From Lachnospiraceae bacterium (GTDB lineage: Bacteria; Bacillota; Clostridia; Lachnospirales; Lachnospiraceae), in NCBI GenBank assembly GCA_902362715.1, contig CABIXN010000005.1, positions 62,001 to 126,000 of the forward strand: a stretch of DNA of 64,000 nucleotides. The letters are read 5' to 3'. The number at the start of each line of letters is the position of its first letter. Positions within the stretch are counted from its first letter, which is position 1. Shown here in pieces: positions 44,839-52,137 of the stretch. A program made the translations under genes and the position numbers. The notes beneath the pieces are model-generated. The model saw only the letters and a program-made list of their open reading frames with translations, had not been told where the DNA came from and ran no database searches.

Positions 44839-45546
44839 TTAAACCACAAACTGCTGGCCCTTCTTACAGATACGCCGTACGGCTGATATATAAGCGCAGT
44901 CCCTGCGCTCTTCCAGATACGAATCAATAATACTGTAATCTTTCCAGAAATGCATGGGAAATACAGTTTTTGGCTGAAATGCTTTCAAATATGCATCCAT
45001 ACCGTCAAATGCATACTGCCCCTGGCGGGGATCCAGCGGAAGAAAAGCCGCATCTGGCTGCCTTCCTTTCAGTTTTTCAATCTCACCCAAAAACCTTCTT
45101 CTCATTTCCTGATTATATGTATCACTTTCATCCGGCCACAGCCACAGGTTCAGGTCTCCGGCATGATAAATTTTTCTCTCTTCCGCCTCAATCCAGAAAG
45201 CGGCTCCCTCATCGGTAGATATCAGTGTTTCCACCTGTATAACAGAATCATCCGATAATGTAATCTCATACTGGGAATCCAAAGCCGCCTCCGTTACGAA
45301 AGCATCCCCTGGCATATCATCCCGGTAAGAAATATCCTCAGACAATACATAGCGGACTTTCGGATACTGCTCCCACAGCGCCCATATTTTTTTATTGTAA
45401 TGATCGTGATGGGCATGACTGGCAAACACCACAAGTTCCTTTTCTTTGGAAAGCTCTGGAAGCTTCCCGGTAAAATAGTCAAATAAAAGATACGTATTTT
45501 TAAGTTCCACAAGAAAACCACTGTGCCCTAAATATGTTACAATCAT
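44839..45546 (-). CDS. Metallo-beta-lactamase fold hydrolase (UlaG-like)
   Basis: A 235-residue MBL-fold protein with the metal motif FASHAHHDHYN (HxHxDH), KIYHAGDLNLW with the next His and Asp, and PMHFW near the end. The overall layout is that of UlaG/L-ascorbate-6-phosphate lactonase-like and related hydrolases. Substrate unknown. It sits in a run of unrelated minus-strand genes. Confidence 0.72.
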   Translation of the reverse strand: MIVTYLGHSGFLVELKNTYLLFDYFTGKLPELSKEKELVVFASHAHHDHYNKKIWALWEQYPKVRYVLSEDISYRDDMPGDAFVTEAALDSQYEITLSDDSVIQVETLISTDEGAAFWIEAEERKIYHAGDLNLWLWPDESDTYNQEMRRRFLGEIEKLKGRQPDAAFLPLDPRQGQYAFDGMDAYLKAFQPKTVFPMHFWKDYSIIDSYLEERRDCAYISAVRRICKKGQQFVV

Positions 45547-45572
45547 AAATTACTTCCTTACCTTTAGCAGAA

Positions 45573-46061
45573 CTATTCTTTTCTGGCGCATTCGCTGTCA
45601 AGTCCTTTTAAAATTTCCAGACCGTGTTTCAATGAAGGCAGAATATACTCAAGAGCTTCTCTGACTGCTTTCGGACTCCCTGGAAGATTCACAATCAAAG
45701 TTTCTCCCCGGATACCTGCCATGGCTCTAGAAAGCATTGCCCTGGGCGTAATAGAAAGCGAGTAAAATAAAATGGCGTCTGTAATCCCTCTGGCCTCCCG
45801 CTCAATTACCATCTTTGTAGCCTCAGGGGTCACATCCCTGACAGAAAACCCGGTGCCTCCTGTAGTCAGCACCAGATCTGCCCCATGATCGCACAGATCC
45901 TTCATTTCATCTGCCAGCATCTGCTTTTCATCCGGCAGTACTACTTTACGCATAATCTCATATCCTGCTTCTGTAAGCAGATCGGCAATCACCTGACCGC
46001 TGACATCCTCTCGTTCACCTGCATATCCTTTATCACTGGATGTAATAATTGCTGCTTTCAT
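45573..46061 (-). CDS. mogA: MogA/MoaB-type molybdopterin-binding protein
   Basis: A 162-residue protein of the MoCF-biosynthesis fold. It starts MKAAIITSSDKGYAGEREDVSGQ and has LVLTTGGTGFSVRDVTPEAT and the final NLPGSPKAVREALEYILPSLKHGLEIL. These match molybdopterin adenylyltransferases. ATG 46061 has AGAGGAGAG directly before it and lies seven bases after the previous stop. No other molybdenum-cofactor genes are in the window. Confidence 0.85.
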   Translation of the reverse strand: MKAAIITSSDKGYAGEREDVSGQVIADLLTEAGYEIMRKVVLPDEKQMLADEMKDLCDHGADLVLTTGGTGFSVRDVTPEATKMVIEREARGITDAILFYSLSITPRAMLSRAMAGIRGETLIVNLPGSPKAVREALEYILPSLKHGLEILKGLDSECARKE

Positions 46062-46068
46062 CTCTCCT

Positions 46069-46914
46069 CTAATTCCTTTCTTTTTCCTGCTCAATAATCA
46101 CAATTTCTTTTGGATTTCCAAACCGGGGGACCCCGGCCGTATTGGCCAGTCCTCCGCTAATTATAAGCTTCTTATCATACATGCCATAACAATACTCCGG
46201 AAAAAAACCCTGTCCGGGAGCCAGAATCCCGCATGTTCCAATTCTCCACTGTCCTCCGTGTACATGTCCGGACAAAACCAGATCAAACTGGTCCAGACCG
46301 GTTCCCCGGATAAATTTTTTATAATATTCCGGATGGTGGCAGAGCAGAATTTTCGTTCCCTTTTTTTGCCCAAAGCGTTTCAGCCAATCCAGATCATACC
46401 TGGTGGAAAGTCCTCCAATGAGAACCCTCCCGGAGTCCGTTATAAATTCTATATCCTCATTGTCCAGCAGAATAATATGATTTTCCTTAAATTTTCTGTA
46501 ATCTTCCGGTAAAAAATACCACTCATGATTCCCAACACTGTAACATACAGGAGCAATTTTTGCAGCCTGAATCAAAAATTTAAGTCCCGCTCCTCTCTGC
46601 TGCTGCTCTCCCCAAAATTTCCGGCCCACTGCCGTTACCGTCTTTATTATCTTATACATCGCCCGGTGTCTGCTGGTAACTTCCTGCCAGCGCTCCATCT
46701 CCGCTGAAGTAATGATACCGTTCTCTTCATCGCACCGTTCCATAAAATCTCCGGCCGCCGCAATCAAATCCGGTTTTTCCTTCCTCAACAGCTCTAATGC
46801 TTCCTGTCCGGACCTATCATGGAGATCGGTCACAAGAGCAATTTTTTGCGGCATCCCCCCACCGGAATTTATCTTGTATCTGGTTACTATGGTATTTCCT
46901 TTTTTCTGACTCAT
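46069..46914 (-). CDS. Metallophosphoesterase (YkuE/PhoD-unrelated calcineurin type)
   Basis: A 281-residue calcineurin-like phosphoesterase. Metal ligands appear in LVTDLHDR, AAGDFMER, VGNHEWYF, LCHHPEYY and LSGHVHGGQWR, with the final AGVPRFGNPKEIVIIE typical of the YkuE/YaeI group that may act on UDP-sugars or lipids. No signal peptide. It is co-transcribed with the MogA-like gene (7-base gap). Confidence 0.8.
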   Translation of the reverse strand: MSQKKGNTIVTRYKINSGGGMPQKIALVTDLHDRSGQEALELLRKEKPDLIAAAGDFMERCDEENGIITSAEMERWQEVTSRHRAMYKIIKTVTAVGRKFWGEQQQRGAGLKFLIQAAKIAPVCYSVGNHEWYFLPEDYRKFKENHIILLDNEDIEFITDSGRVLIGGLSTRYDLDWLKRFGQKKGTKILLCHHPEYYKKFIRGTGLDQFDLVLSGHVHGGQWRIGTCGILAPGQGFFPEYCYGMYDKKLIISGGLANTAGVPRFGNPKEIVIIEQEKERN

Positions 46915-47102
46915 AGATCCATCCTTTTTTATCTGCCCTTTTATTATACATAATTCTTCCCCCTCGTAAACAGTTCAGACAAGAAAAACTGTTTTGTAAA
47001 TTTCGTTTTTCCAGTATGTGAAAGGTATCGTGAATTATTTTAATTCTATAATGCAATTTTCTTTGAAATATTTTATACTGATAAGCAGAAATAATAAAAT
47101 AG

Positions 47103-47118
47103 ATACCCCCACAGGTAT
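47103..47118 (+). promoter_or_regulatory. CsoR-type operator 1 (upstream of csoR)
   Basis: ATACCCCCACAGGTAT, 17 bases before the csoR ATG and overlapping the site region. It shares the pattern ATACCCC-YAYRGGTAT with the two operators in front of the ATPase gene, implying autoregulation. Confidence 0.8.
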
Positions 47119-47134
47119 TTTAGGAGGTGACAGT

Positions 47135-47410
47135 ATGAAACAATGTATGGATTCCGCCAATCTTCACAGAAGATTGAGAAAAATTATCGGCCAGGTACAG
47201 GCCATAGACCGTATGATTGATGAAGATGTTCCCTGTGAAGATATTCTTTCTCAAATCAACGCTGCAAAATCTGCCCTTCACAAATCAGGACAGGTGGTAC
47301 TCGAAGGGCATATCAGACATTGTGTCCGGGATGGTATTGAACACGGTGACGCAGATAAAACAATTGCCAGCTTTACAAAAGCAGTGGAACGCTTTGCAAA
47401 TATGAATTAG
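47135..47410 (+). CDS. csoR: CsoR-family metal-sensing repressor
   Basis: A 91-residue all-helical repressor (DUF156). The copper-sensor ligand set is present: Cys34 in EDVPCEDIL, His59 and Cys63 in EGHIRHCVRD. HRRLRKIIGQVQAIDRMI is the canonical first helix. ATG 47135 is chosen because TAGGAGGTG lies upstream; the longer frame from 47018 would run through the operator. It is expected to leave DNA when metal binds, releasing the downstream ATPase gene. Confidence 0.92.
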   Translation: MKQCMDSANLHRRLRKIIGQVQAIDRMIDEDVPCEDILSQINAAKSALHKSGQVVLEGHIRHCVRDGIEHGDADKTIASFTKAVERFANMN

Positions 47411-47416
47411 TACTCT

Positions 47417-47449
47417 AAGCCAGTCTTTTACAGACTGGTTTTTCTTTTT
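47417..47449 (+). terminator. csoR terminator
   Basis: CCAGTCT and AGACTGG form a seven-base stem with a short loop, followed by TTTTTCTTTTT. It separates csoR from the ATPase promoter. Confidence 0.9.
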
Positions 47450-47451
47450 CC

Positions 47452-47502
47452 TTGACTTATTATACCCCCATGGGTATTATATATCTATACCCCTATAGGT
47501 AT
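47452..47502 (+). promoter_or_regulatory. ATPase promoter with two CsoR operators
   Basis: TTGACT (47452-47457), 17-base spacer and TATTAT (47475-47480) form a good promoter. Operator 2, ATACCCCCATGGGTAT (47462-47477, perfect outer palindrome), fills the spacer and the -10 edge. Operator 3, ATACCCCTATAGGTAT (47487-47502), covers the expected transcript start. The centres are 25 bp apart. Repressor binding would block polymerase directly. Confidence 0.88.
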
Positions 47503-47519
47503 AAAAGGAGGAATTTTCT

Positions 47520-49451
47520 ATGGACCTATTAAAAAAAGTACTAAGCCTTGGAGGCGTCAAAAAAGATATTGCCTTTCTGGCTGTTTCCGGCGCAGCCTTG
47601 CTTGCAAGTATTTTCCGCTTCAGACCCCTGGGCCTTGATCCCGCATGGATCGCTATTCTCCTCTGCGGGATTCCCATTATTTTAGAAGCGGTGATCGGGC
47701 TTGTTACAGAGTTCGATATAAAGGCTGACGTCCTTGTCTCTATTGCACTGGCCGCCTCTATCATAATCCGGGAAGACTTCGCCGCAGGTGAAGTTGCCTT
47801 CATCATGCAGTTAGGAGCATTATTGGAAGATATGACAGTTGCCAGAGCAAAAGCCGGCATTGAAAAATTAGTGCATCTAACCCCCCGGACTGCCCGGAAA
47901 ATAACCGATACCACAGAAACCGTTATTCCCGCCCAACAGGTAAATATAGGTGATATTCTGCGGGTTCTTCCCGGAGAAACTGTGCCGGTTGACGGCATCA
48001 TCCTCTCCGGCCATACCTCTATTAATCAGTCAGTCATGACCGGCGAATCCCTTCCGGTTGATAAGGAAGCCGGCGATCCGGTATCCAGCGGCACGGTTAA
48101 TCAATTTGGCTCCTTTGATATGAAAGCCCTTAAAGTCGGAGAAGACAGCTCCATTCAAAGGATGATACGTCTTGTTCAGTCCGCAGACGCCGGAAAGGCA
48201 AAAATTGTAGGAATTGCCGATCGGTGGGCTACCTGGATCGTTGTTATTGCTTTAGCCGCCGCCGCACTCACATGGCTGATCAGCGGGGAGATGATACGGG
48301 CCGTTACCATACTTGTTGTTTTCTGCCCCTGTGCAATGGTGCTTGCCACACCTACTGCGATTATGGCAGCCATCGGAAATGCAACCAGACATGGTTTTTT
48401 AGTTCGTGTAGGAGATGCTTTAGAACGGCTGGCCGCAGTTTCTGTACTCACCTTTGATAAAACAGGAACGCTGACCCATGGAACACCCAAGGTCATTTCC
48501 GTCCGCAGCATTAATAAAGACCAGACAAAACAGGAACTTTTCCGTCTGATCGCAGGGGCAGAATTACGTTCCGAGCATCCCTTAGGAAAAGCAGTTATTT
48601 CCTCCTGGCAGGAAACATACCGTACCCCGGTTCCCCAGCCGCAGACCTTTCAAATGATTCCGGGACGCGGAGTCCGCGCCACTGTAGAAGGCCATGAAAT
48701 TCTGGCAGGTAATACTGCCCTGCTGTCTGAACATAAGATCTGTCTTCCTGATACAGTTAAACTGCAGGCAGAAGGCTTTCTAAAAACAGGAAGCACCATT
48801 ATTTACTGTACCGTTGACCAGCACTTTTCCGGTTTTATCGCCCTGTCAGATACCCTCAGAAGCGATGCGGCCAATACCATTCATAACCTGCAGCAATCCG
48901 GCACCACCCCTGTACTGCTCACCGGTGACAATGAAAATGCCGCAGCTTATATCGCAGACCGGCTTGGAATTAAAAAAGTACATGCAAACTGTCTGCCCGA
49001 AACCAAACTGTCACAAATAAAAGAATATGAAGCTTCCGGGAAACAGGTATGTATGATAGGAGACGGAATCAACGATGCTCCCGCACTGAAAGCAGCCCAT
49101 GTAGGAATCGCAATGGGGGGAATCGGAAGCGATATCGCCGTGGATGCCGCCGATATAACATTAATCAACGATCAAATCTGCGAGCTTCCCCACCTGCTCT
49201 CTCTGTCTAGACGCATGATGACCACCATAAAATGTAACCTCACATTTTCCATGACCCTGAACTTTATCGCTATTATTCTGGCAGTCACAGGAATTTTAAA
49301 TCCGGTAATCGGTGCGCTGGTGCATAACGCAGGCTCCGTCATCGTAATCATAAACTCCGCACTGCTGTTGAATTGGAAGCAGAAAAACAATTACCAGCCA
49401 TCCCGGCCTGCACCAAAAACAGGCAGCGCCCTGCCACTATCAGAAAAGTAA
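47520..49451 (+). CDS. Heavy-metal P1B-type ATPase without N-terminal metal domain
   Basis: A 643-residue metal-exporting ATPase. It has no HMA domain. Motifs are TGES (about 173), the membrane metal site VFCPCAMVLATPTAIM (CPC about 269), phosphorylation site TFDKTGTLT (about 312), HPLGKA, LTGDN and MIGDGINDAPALKAA. The last two helices carry NLTFSMTLNFIAII and HNAGSVIVIINSALLL, which match neither the classical Cu(I) set (YN, MxxSS) nor the Zn/Cd set (K, D). Control by a copper-type CsoR suggests Cu(I) export, but the metal is uncertain. AAAGGAGGAA precedes the ATG. Confidence 0.88.
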   Translation: MDLLKKVLSLGGVKKDIAFLAVSGAALLASIFRFRPLGLDPAWIAILLCGIPIILEAVIGLVTEFDIKADVLVSIALAASIIIREDFAAGEVAFIMQLGALLEDMTVARAKAGIEKLVHLTPRTARKITDTTETVIPAQQVNIGDILRVLPGETVPVDGIILSGHTSINQSVMTGESLPVDKEAGDPVSSGTVNQFGSFDMKALKVGEDSSIQRMIRLVQSADAGKAKIVGIADRWATWIVVIALAAAALTWLISGEMIRAVTILVVFCPCAMVLATPTAIMAAIGNATRHGFLVRVGDALERLAAVSVLTFDKTGTLTHGTPKVISVRSINKDQTKQELFRLIAGAELRSEHPLGKAVISSWQETYRTPVPQPQTFQMIPGRGVRATVEGHEILAGNTALLSEHKICLPDTVKLQAEGFLKTGSTIIYCTVDQHFSGFIALSDTLRSDAANTIHNLQQSGTTPVLLTGDNENAAAYIADRLGIKKVHANCLPETKLSQIKEYEASGKQVCMIGDGINDAPALKAAHVGIAMGGIGSDIAVDAADITLINDQICELPHLLSLSRRMMTTIKCNLTFSMTLNFIAIILAVTGILNPVIGALVHNAGSVIVIINSALLLNWKQKNNYQPSRPAPKTGSALPLSEK

Positions 49452-49455
49452 TCAC

Positions 49456-49484
49456 TTGTAACATTGTACTAAACTATGTACAAT
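49456..49484 (+). promoter_or_regulatory. Promoter and palindromic operator of the SDR gene
   Basis: TTGTAA (49456-49461), 17-base spacer, TACAAT (49479-49484). A perfect inverted repeat ATTGTAC / GTACAAT (49463-49484) occupies the spacer and -10 box, as expected for a dimeric repressor. The leader to the SDR ATG would be about 195 nt. Confidence 0.8.
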
Positions 49485-49486
49485 AT

Positions 49487-49546
49487 ACCATATCAGAAGA
49501 AAATCAAGCGACTGTGAAGCAGGCATTTGATTTTCTCTGATATGGT
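49487..49546 (+). repeat. Long inverted repeat at the 5' end of the SDR transcript
   Basis: Arms at 49487-49507 and 49527-49546 (ACCATATCAGA... and ...TCTGATATGGT) pair over about 20 bases with one bulged base and a 19-base loop. It begins at or next to the predicted transcript start. No U-tract follows, so it is not a classical terminator; it may protect the transcript or be a regulatory hairpin. Confidence 0.75.
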
Positions 49547-49667
49547 AGTGACAAAATCTTTTAGTGCCTCTGGCACGACAGATGCGAAGCAGATGGATTT
49601 TGGAGGATTTGCATTCGAAGAAAATCAAGCGACTGCGAAGCAGCAGGATCAAGCGACTGTGAAAAAC
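49496..49667 (+). repeat. Repeated CAAGCGACTGYGAAGCAG motif in the SDR leader
   Basis: The motif occurs at 49505-49522 and 49626-49643, inside a longer shared block of 27 bp that starts at 49496 and 49617. A third partial copy is at 49650-49663 and a fragment (TGCGAAGCAG) at 49583-49592. The region is open in the SDR frame but lacks a ribosome binding site, so it is treated as untranslated leader. Confidence 0.7.
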
Positions 49668-49685
49668 GATCAGGAGGTATATTTT

Positions 49686-50432
49686 ATGTTATTAAAAGGA
49701 AAAGTAGCAATTGTAACGGGCGGTACAAGAGGAATCGGCAATGCCATTGTCCGCAAATTTCTGGAAAACGGTGCGGCTGTTGTTTTGTTTGGTTCCAGAA
49801 AAGAGACTGTAGAAAAGGCTGTGAAAGCCTTAAAAGAGACAAATCCTGAGTGGTCCGCTGAGGGCATGTTTCCGGATTTATCAGATCCTCAGGCAGTGGC
49901 AGATGCCATCTCTGCCGTAAAAGAAACATACGGAAAAGTGGATATTCTCGTAAATAACGCAGGAATCGCACAGAGTACAAGTCTTTACGATTATCAGCCG
50001 GGCGAGTTTGACAAGATCATGGATTTGAATGTCAAAGCGCTGTTTTATACGATTCAGCCGGCGGCCAAAATCATGAAAGAACAAGGGGGCGGATGTATTT
50101 TAAATACAAGTTCTATGGTAAGTATTTCCGGTCAGCCATCCGGCGTCGGCTATCCTGCCAGCAAATTTGCTGTAAACGGCCTGACGCTTTCACTGGCTAG
50201 AGAGCTTGCAAAAGACAATATCCGTGTCAACGCAGTTGCTCCCGGAGTAACAAGAACAGATATGGTGGCAGCTCTGCCTGACGAAATGGTGAAGGCTGTA
50301 TGCGCAGGTATTCCTCTTGGCAGAATGGCAGAGCCTGAAGATATCGCCAATGCCTTTTTATTCCTGGCAAGCGATATGGCAAGTTATGTAACTGGTGAAG
50401 TATTATCTGTAGATGGTGCTGCAAGAGCCTAG
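49686..50432 (+). CDS. Short-chain dehydrogenase/reductase, BaiA-like
   Basis: A 248-residue NAD(P)-dependent oxidoreductase. The cofactor loop is VTGGTRGIGNA (10-20), NNAG is at 90-93, and the catalytic set is Ser143, Tyr156, Lys160 (GVGYPASK). By recollection its sequence resembles clostridial BaiA 3-alpha-hydroxysteroid dehydrogenases, for example in the PDLSDPQAVADAI region and the RMAEPEDIANAFLFLASDMAS C-terminal part, but FabG-type reductases share much of this. ATG 49686 has AGGAGGT seven bases upstream. It has a dedicated promoter, operator and strong terminator. Confidence 0.85.
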   Translation: MLLKGKVAIVTGGTRGIGNAIVRKFLENGAAVVLFGSRKETVEKAVKALKETNPEWSAEGMFPDLSDPQAVADAISAVKETYGKVDILVNNAGIAQSTSLYDYQPGEFDKIMDLNVKALFYTIQPAAKIMKEQGGGCILNTSSMVSISGQPSGVGYPASKFAVNGLTLSLARELAKDNIRVNAVAPGVTRTDMVAALPDEMVKAVCAGIPLGRMAEPEDIANAFLFLASDMASYVTGEVLSVDGAARA

Positions 50433-50445
50433 ATTATAAAAAGTC

Positions 50446-50494
50446 TTAAAAGCAGGAAACATCGGCTTTTGCCGGCCGGATTTCCTGCTTTTAA
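50446..50494 (+). terminator. Bidirectional terminator between SDR and flavodoxin genes
   Basis: TTAAAAGCAGGAAA and TTTCCTGCTTTTAA form a perfect 14-bp stem that serves both converging genes. Confidence 0.93.
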
Positions 50495-50526
50495 AATTAT
50501 CTATCATTATATCTTTCTGCTTGCGT

Positions 50527-51006
50527 TTACTTTACCTGCTGCAGCCATTTTCTCAGCTGTTCTGCTGACTGATTTCCATTTAACATTTTTCCTTCTGCTA
50601 TTTTCGCCTCTGCGGATATGCTTCCCTTTAATTTCTCTATGGTTTTTCCAAATCCGCTCCCGCCGGAAGTTGCAAATAAAATGATGTTCTTCCCTGTAAA
50701 ATCATAGCTTTCTAAAAATCTGTTTATAATGGTCGGTGCTATATACCACCATATCGGGAAACACAGCATAATATTTTGATACCTATTTATATCTGCATCG
50801 GTGTCCAAAAGTTCCGGATACGGAGCATTCCCTTTCATCTCCCTGGAACTTCTAGAGGTTTCATCCATCCAGTCCAGATCTTTTTTTGTATAAGGAATCT
50901 TTGGTTTTATTTCGTATAAATCTGCATCCGCCGCCTGTGCCAGTATTCCCGCTGCCTGTGCAGTTACTCCGCTGGCTGAAAAATATGCCACTAATGTTTT
51001 TTCCAT
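50527..51006 (-). CDS. Flavodoxin
   Basis: A 159-residue FMN protein for low-potential electron transfer. The phosphate loop is VAYFSASGVTAQAAG (residues 6-20). FPIWWYIAPTIINRF and FATSGGSGFGKTIEKL are the other flavin-contact loops of this flavodoxin_4-like group. It is transcribed alone, towards the SDR gene. Confidence 0.87.
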   Translation of the reverse strand: MEKTLVAYFSASGVTAQAAGILAQAADADLYEIKPKIPYTKKDLDWMDETSRSSREMKGNAPYPELLDTDADINRYQNIMLCFPIWWYIAPTIINRFLESYDFTGKNIILFATSGGSGFGKTIEKLKGSISAEAKIAEGKMLNGNQSAEQLRKWLQQVK

Positions 51007-51119
51007 GTTTCATGCTCCTTTCAAATATTACCTTTCTCACAGTATAAAACGCTCTGCCTGTGATGTCTAATACTTCCTGCAAATGGTCTGTGATACGTTT
51101 CAGGCATAACATTAATAAA

Positions 51120-51198
51120 CAGGCACAAAAAGTTCCATTTCTATAAATTTAAGGCAAAACAACCAAAACATATAGAAAGGACAACCTTTTTGTGCCTG
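51120..51198. repeat. Long imperfect inverted repeat upstream of flavodoxin
   Basis: Outer arms CAGGCACAAAAAG (51120-51132) and CTTTTTGTGCCTG (51186-51198) pair perfectly over 13 bp, and inner arms TTTCTATA (51138-51145) and TATAGAAA (51171-51178) over 8 bp. It lies between the 3' end of the EthD-like gene and the 5' end of the flavodoxin gene. It could be the terminator of the former, but no good U-tract follows on either strand. Confidence 0.75.
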
Positions 51199-51250
51199 TA
51201 ATATAACACCCCCCACTTCCGATCAAGGGGCTAAACTTTTAAATACTTTA

Positions 51251-52111
51251 CTATCTCATCGGTATGTATCCGTGATAGTTTACTAAATTATTGCTCATTG
51301 TAAAGTCAGCAACACATGCGCTGCAAATATTATGATATGGTTTCAGGAACGGGAACTGCTCCTGCTGAGCCCATGACGGTTTCTTCAGATCTTTTGTTCC
51401 TTCTACTGCAGTTTTATACCATCCGGATTCATTCTCAAACCACAGTTCCAGAACATAATCCATCACACATCCGTTAATATCTTTCTTTACATTGCTTGCA
51501 AGAATACGTGTACACTCCGGAGCTACTTCAAAAATTGGCAGAACTTCTTCAAATAACCATTTCTCGCCTTCCTCTTTAGAAACGCCTTCCGGAAAACCAA
51601 TGGCTACATTCCAGCGGTAATTTGCTCCATCTTCAATGGTTCTTCCTTTTCCTTTGATGTCCTTTTCCCACCACATTGGAAGGAAGCAGAAAATAAATGG
51701 ATTTGCACCTTCTACAGCTGTCTGGCGCGCTTCATTTCCCACATCACCGTCGCTGTCCATCTGATCTTCATGTTTTGCTTCAAGAACTGCTGCCGGAAGA
51801 TTTCCCTGCCATACAAGAACATCCATGGGGAAGGTCTCTGCAACTGCTTTGATTGACAGTCTCGGATCCAGATCGCTTACCAGCCAGTGATGCTCTGTCA
51901 GCTGCATTCTGGCATATCCAAAACGGTCGCCCTGAGGCGGCATTGGGAAAGACGGATAGAATGCATATTTTGTAACATACGGCTCAAACTGTGCAATACT
52001 GTCCGGAACATGGGTTTTATAAAGCCATCTCTGCAGTTTTGGTCTGTAGTCTTCGCAGGCACAGTCTACATAGATAAGACTTCTCATCGGTTCAAATTTA
52101 AAATCTGCCAT
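51251..52111 (-). CDS. EthD-like (dimeric alpha+beta barrel) protein, function unknown
   Basis: A 286-residue soluble protein without signal peptide. Two half-domains are apparent: MRSLIYVDCACEDYRPKLQRWLYKTHVPDSIAQFEPYVTKY resembles EthD/monooxygenase-type ferredoxin-like barrels, and WWEKDIKGKGRTIEDGANYRWNVAIGFPEG starts a second one. It ends with an unusual HNICSACVADFTMSNN segment. It lies 27 bases downstream of the Fe-S flavoprotein gene. The fold assignment is by pattern only; I know no function for this family. Confidence 0.5.
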   Translation of the reverse strand: MADFKFEPMRSLIYVDCACEDYRPKLQRWLYKTHVPDSIAQFEPYVTKYAFYPSFPMPPQGDRFGYARMQLTEHHWLVSDLDPRLSIKAVAETFPMDVLVWQGNLPAAVLEAKHEDQMDSDGDVGNEARQTAVEGANPFIFCFLPMWWEKDIKGKGRTIEDGANYRWNVAIGFPEGVSKEEGEKWLFEEVLPIFEVAPECTRILASNVKKDINGCVMDYVLELWFENESGWYKTAVEGTKDLKKPSWAQQEQFPFLKPYHNICSACVADFTMSNNLVNYHGYIPMR

Positions 52112-52137
52112 TTTAATAGCCTCCTTGGATATAAAAA

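Noticed and set aside
47477..48511. Long minus-strand frames inside the P1B-ATPase gene
   Set aside because: They are mirror frames of a well-supported ATPase with all motifs and have no start signals.
49527..49685. In-frame N-terminal extension of the SDR
   Set aside because: No ribosome binding site precedes its start, and the family start MLLKGKVAIVTGG directly follows a strong AGGAGGT.
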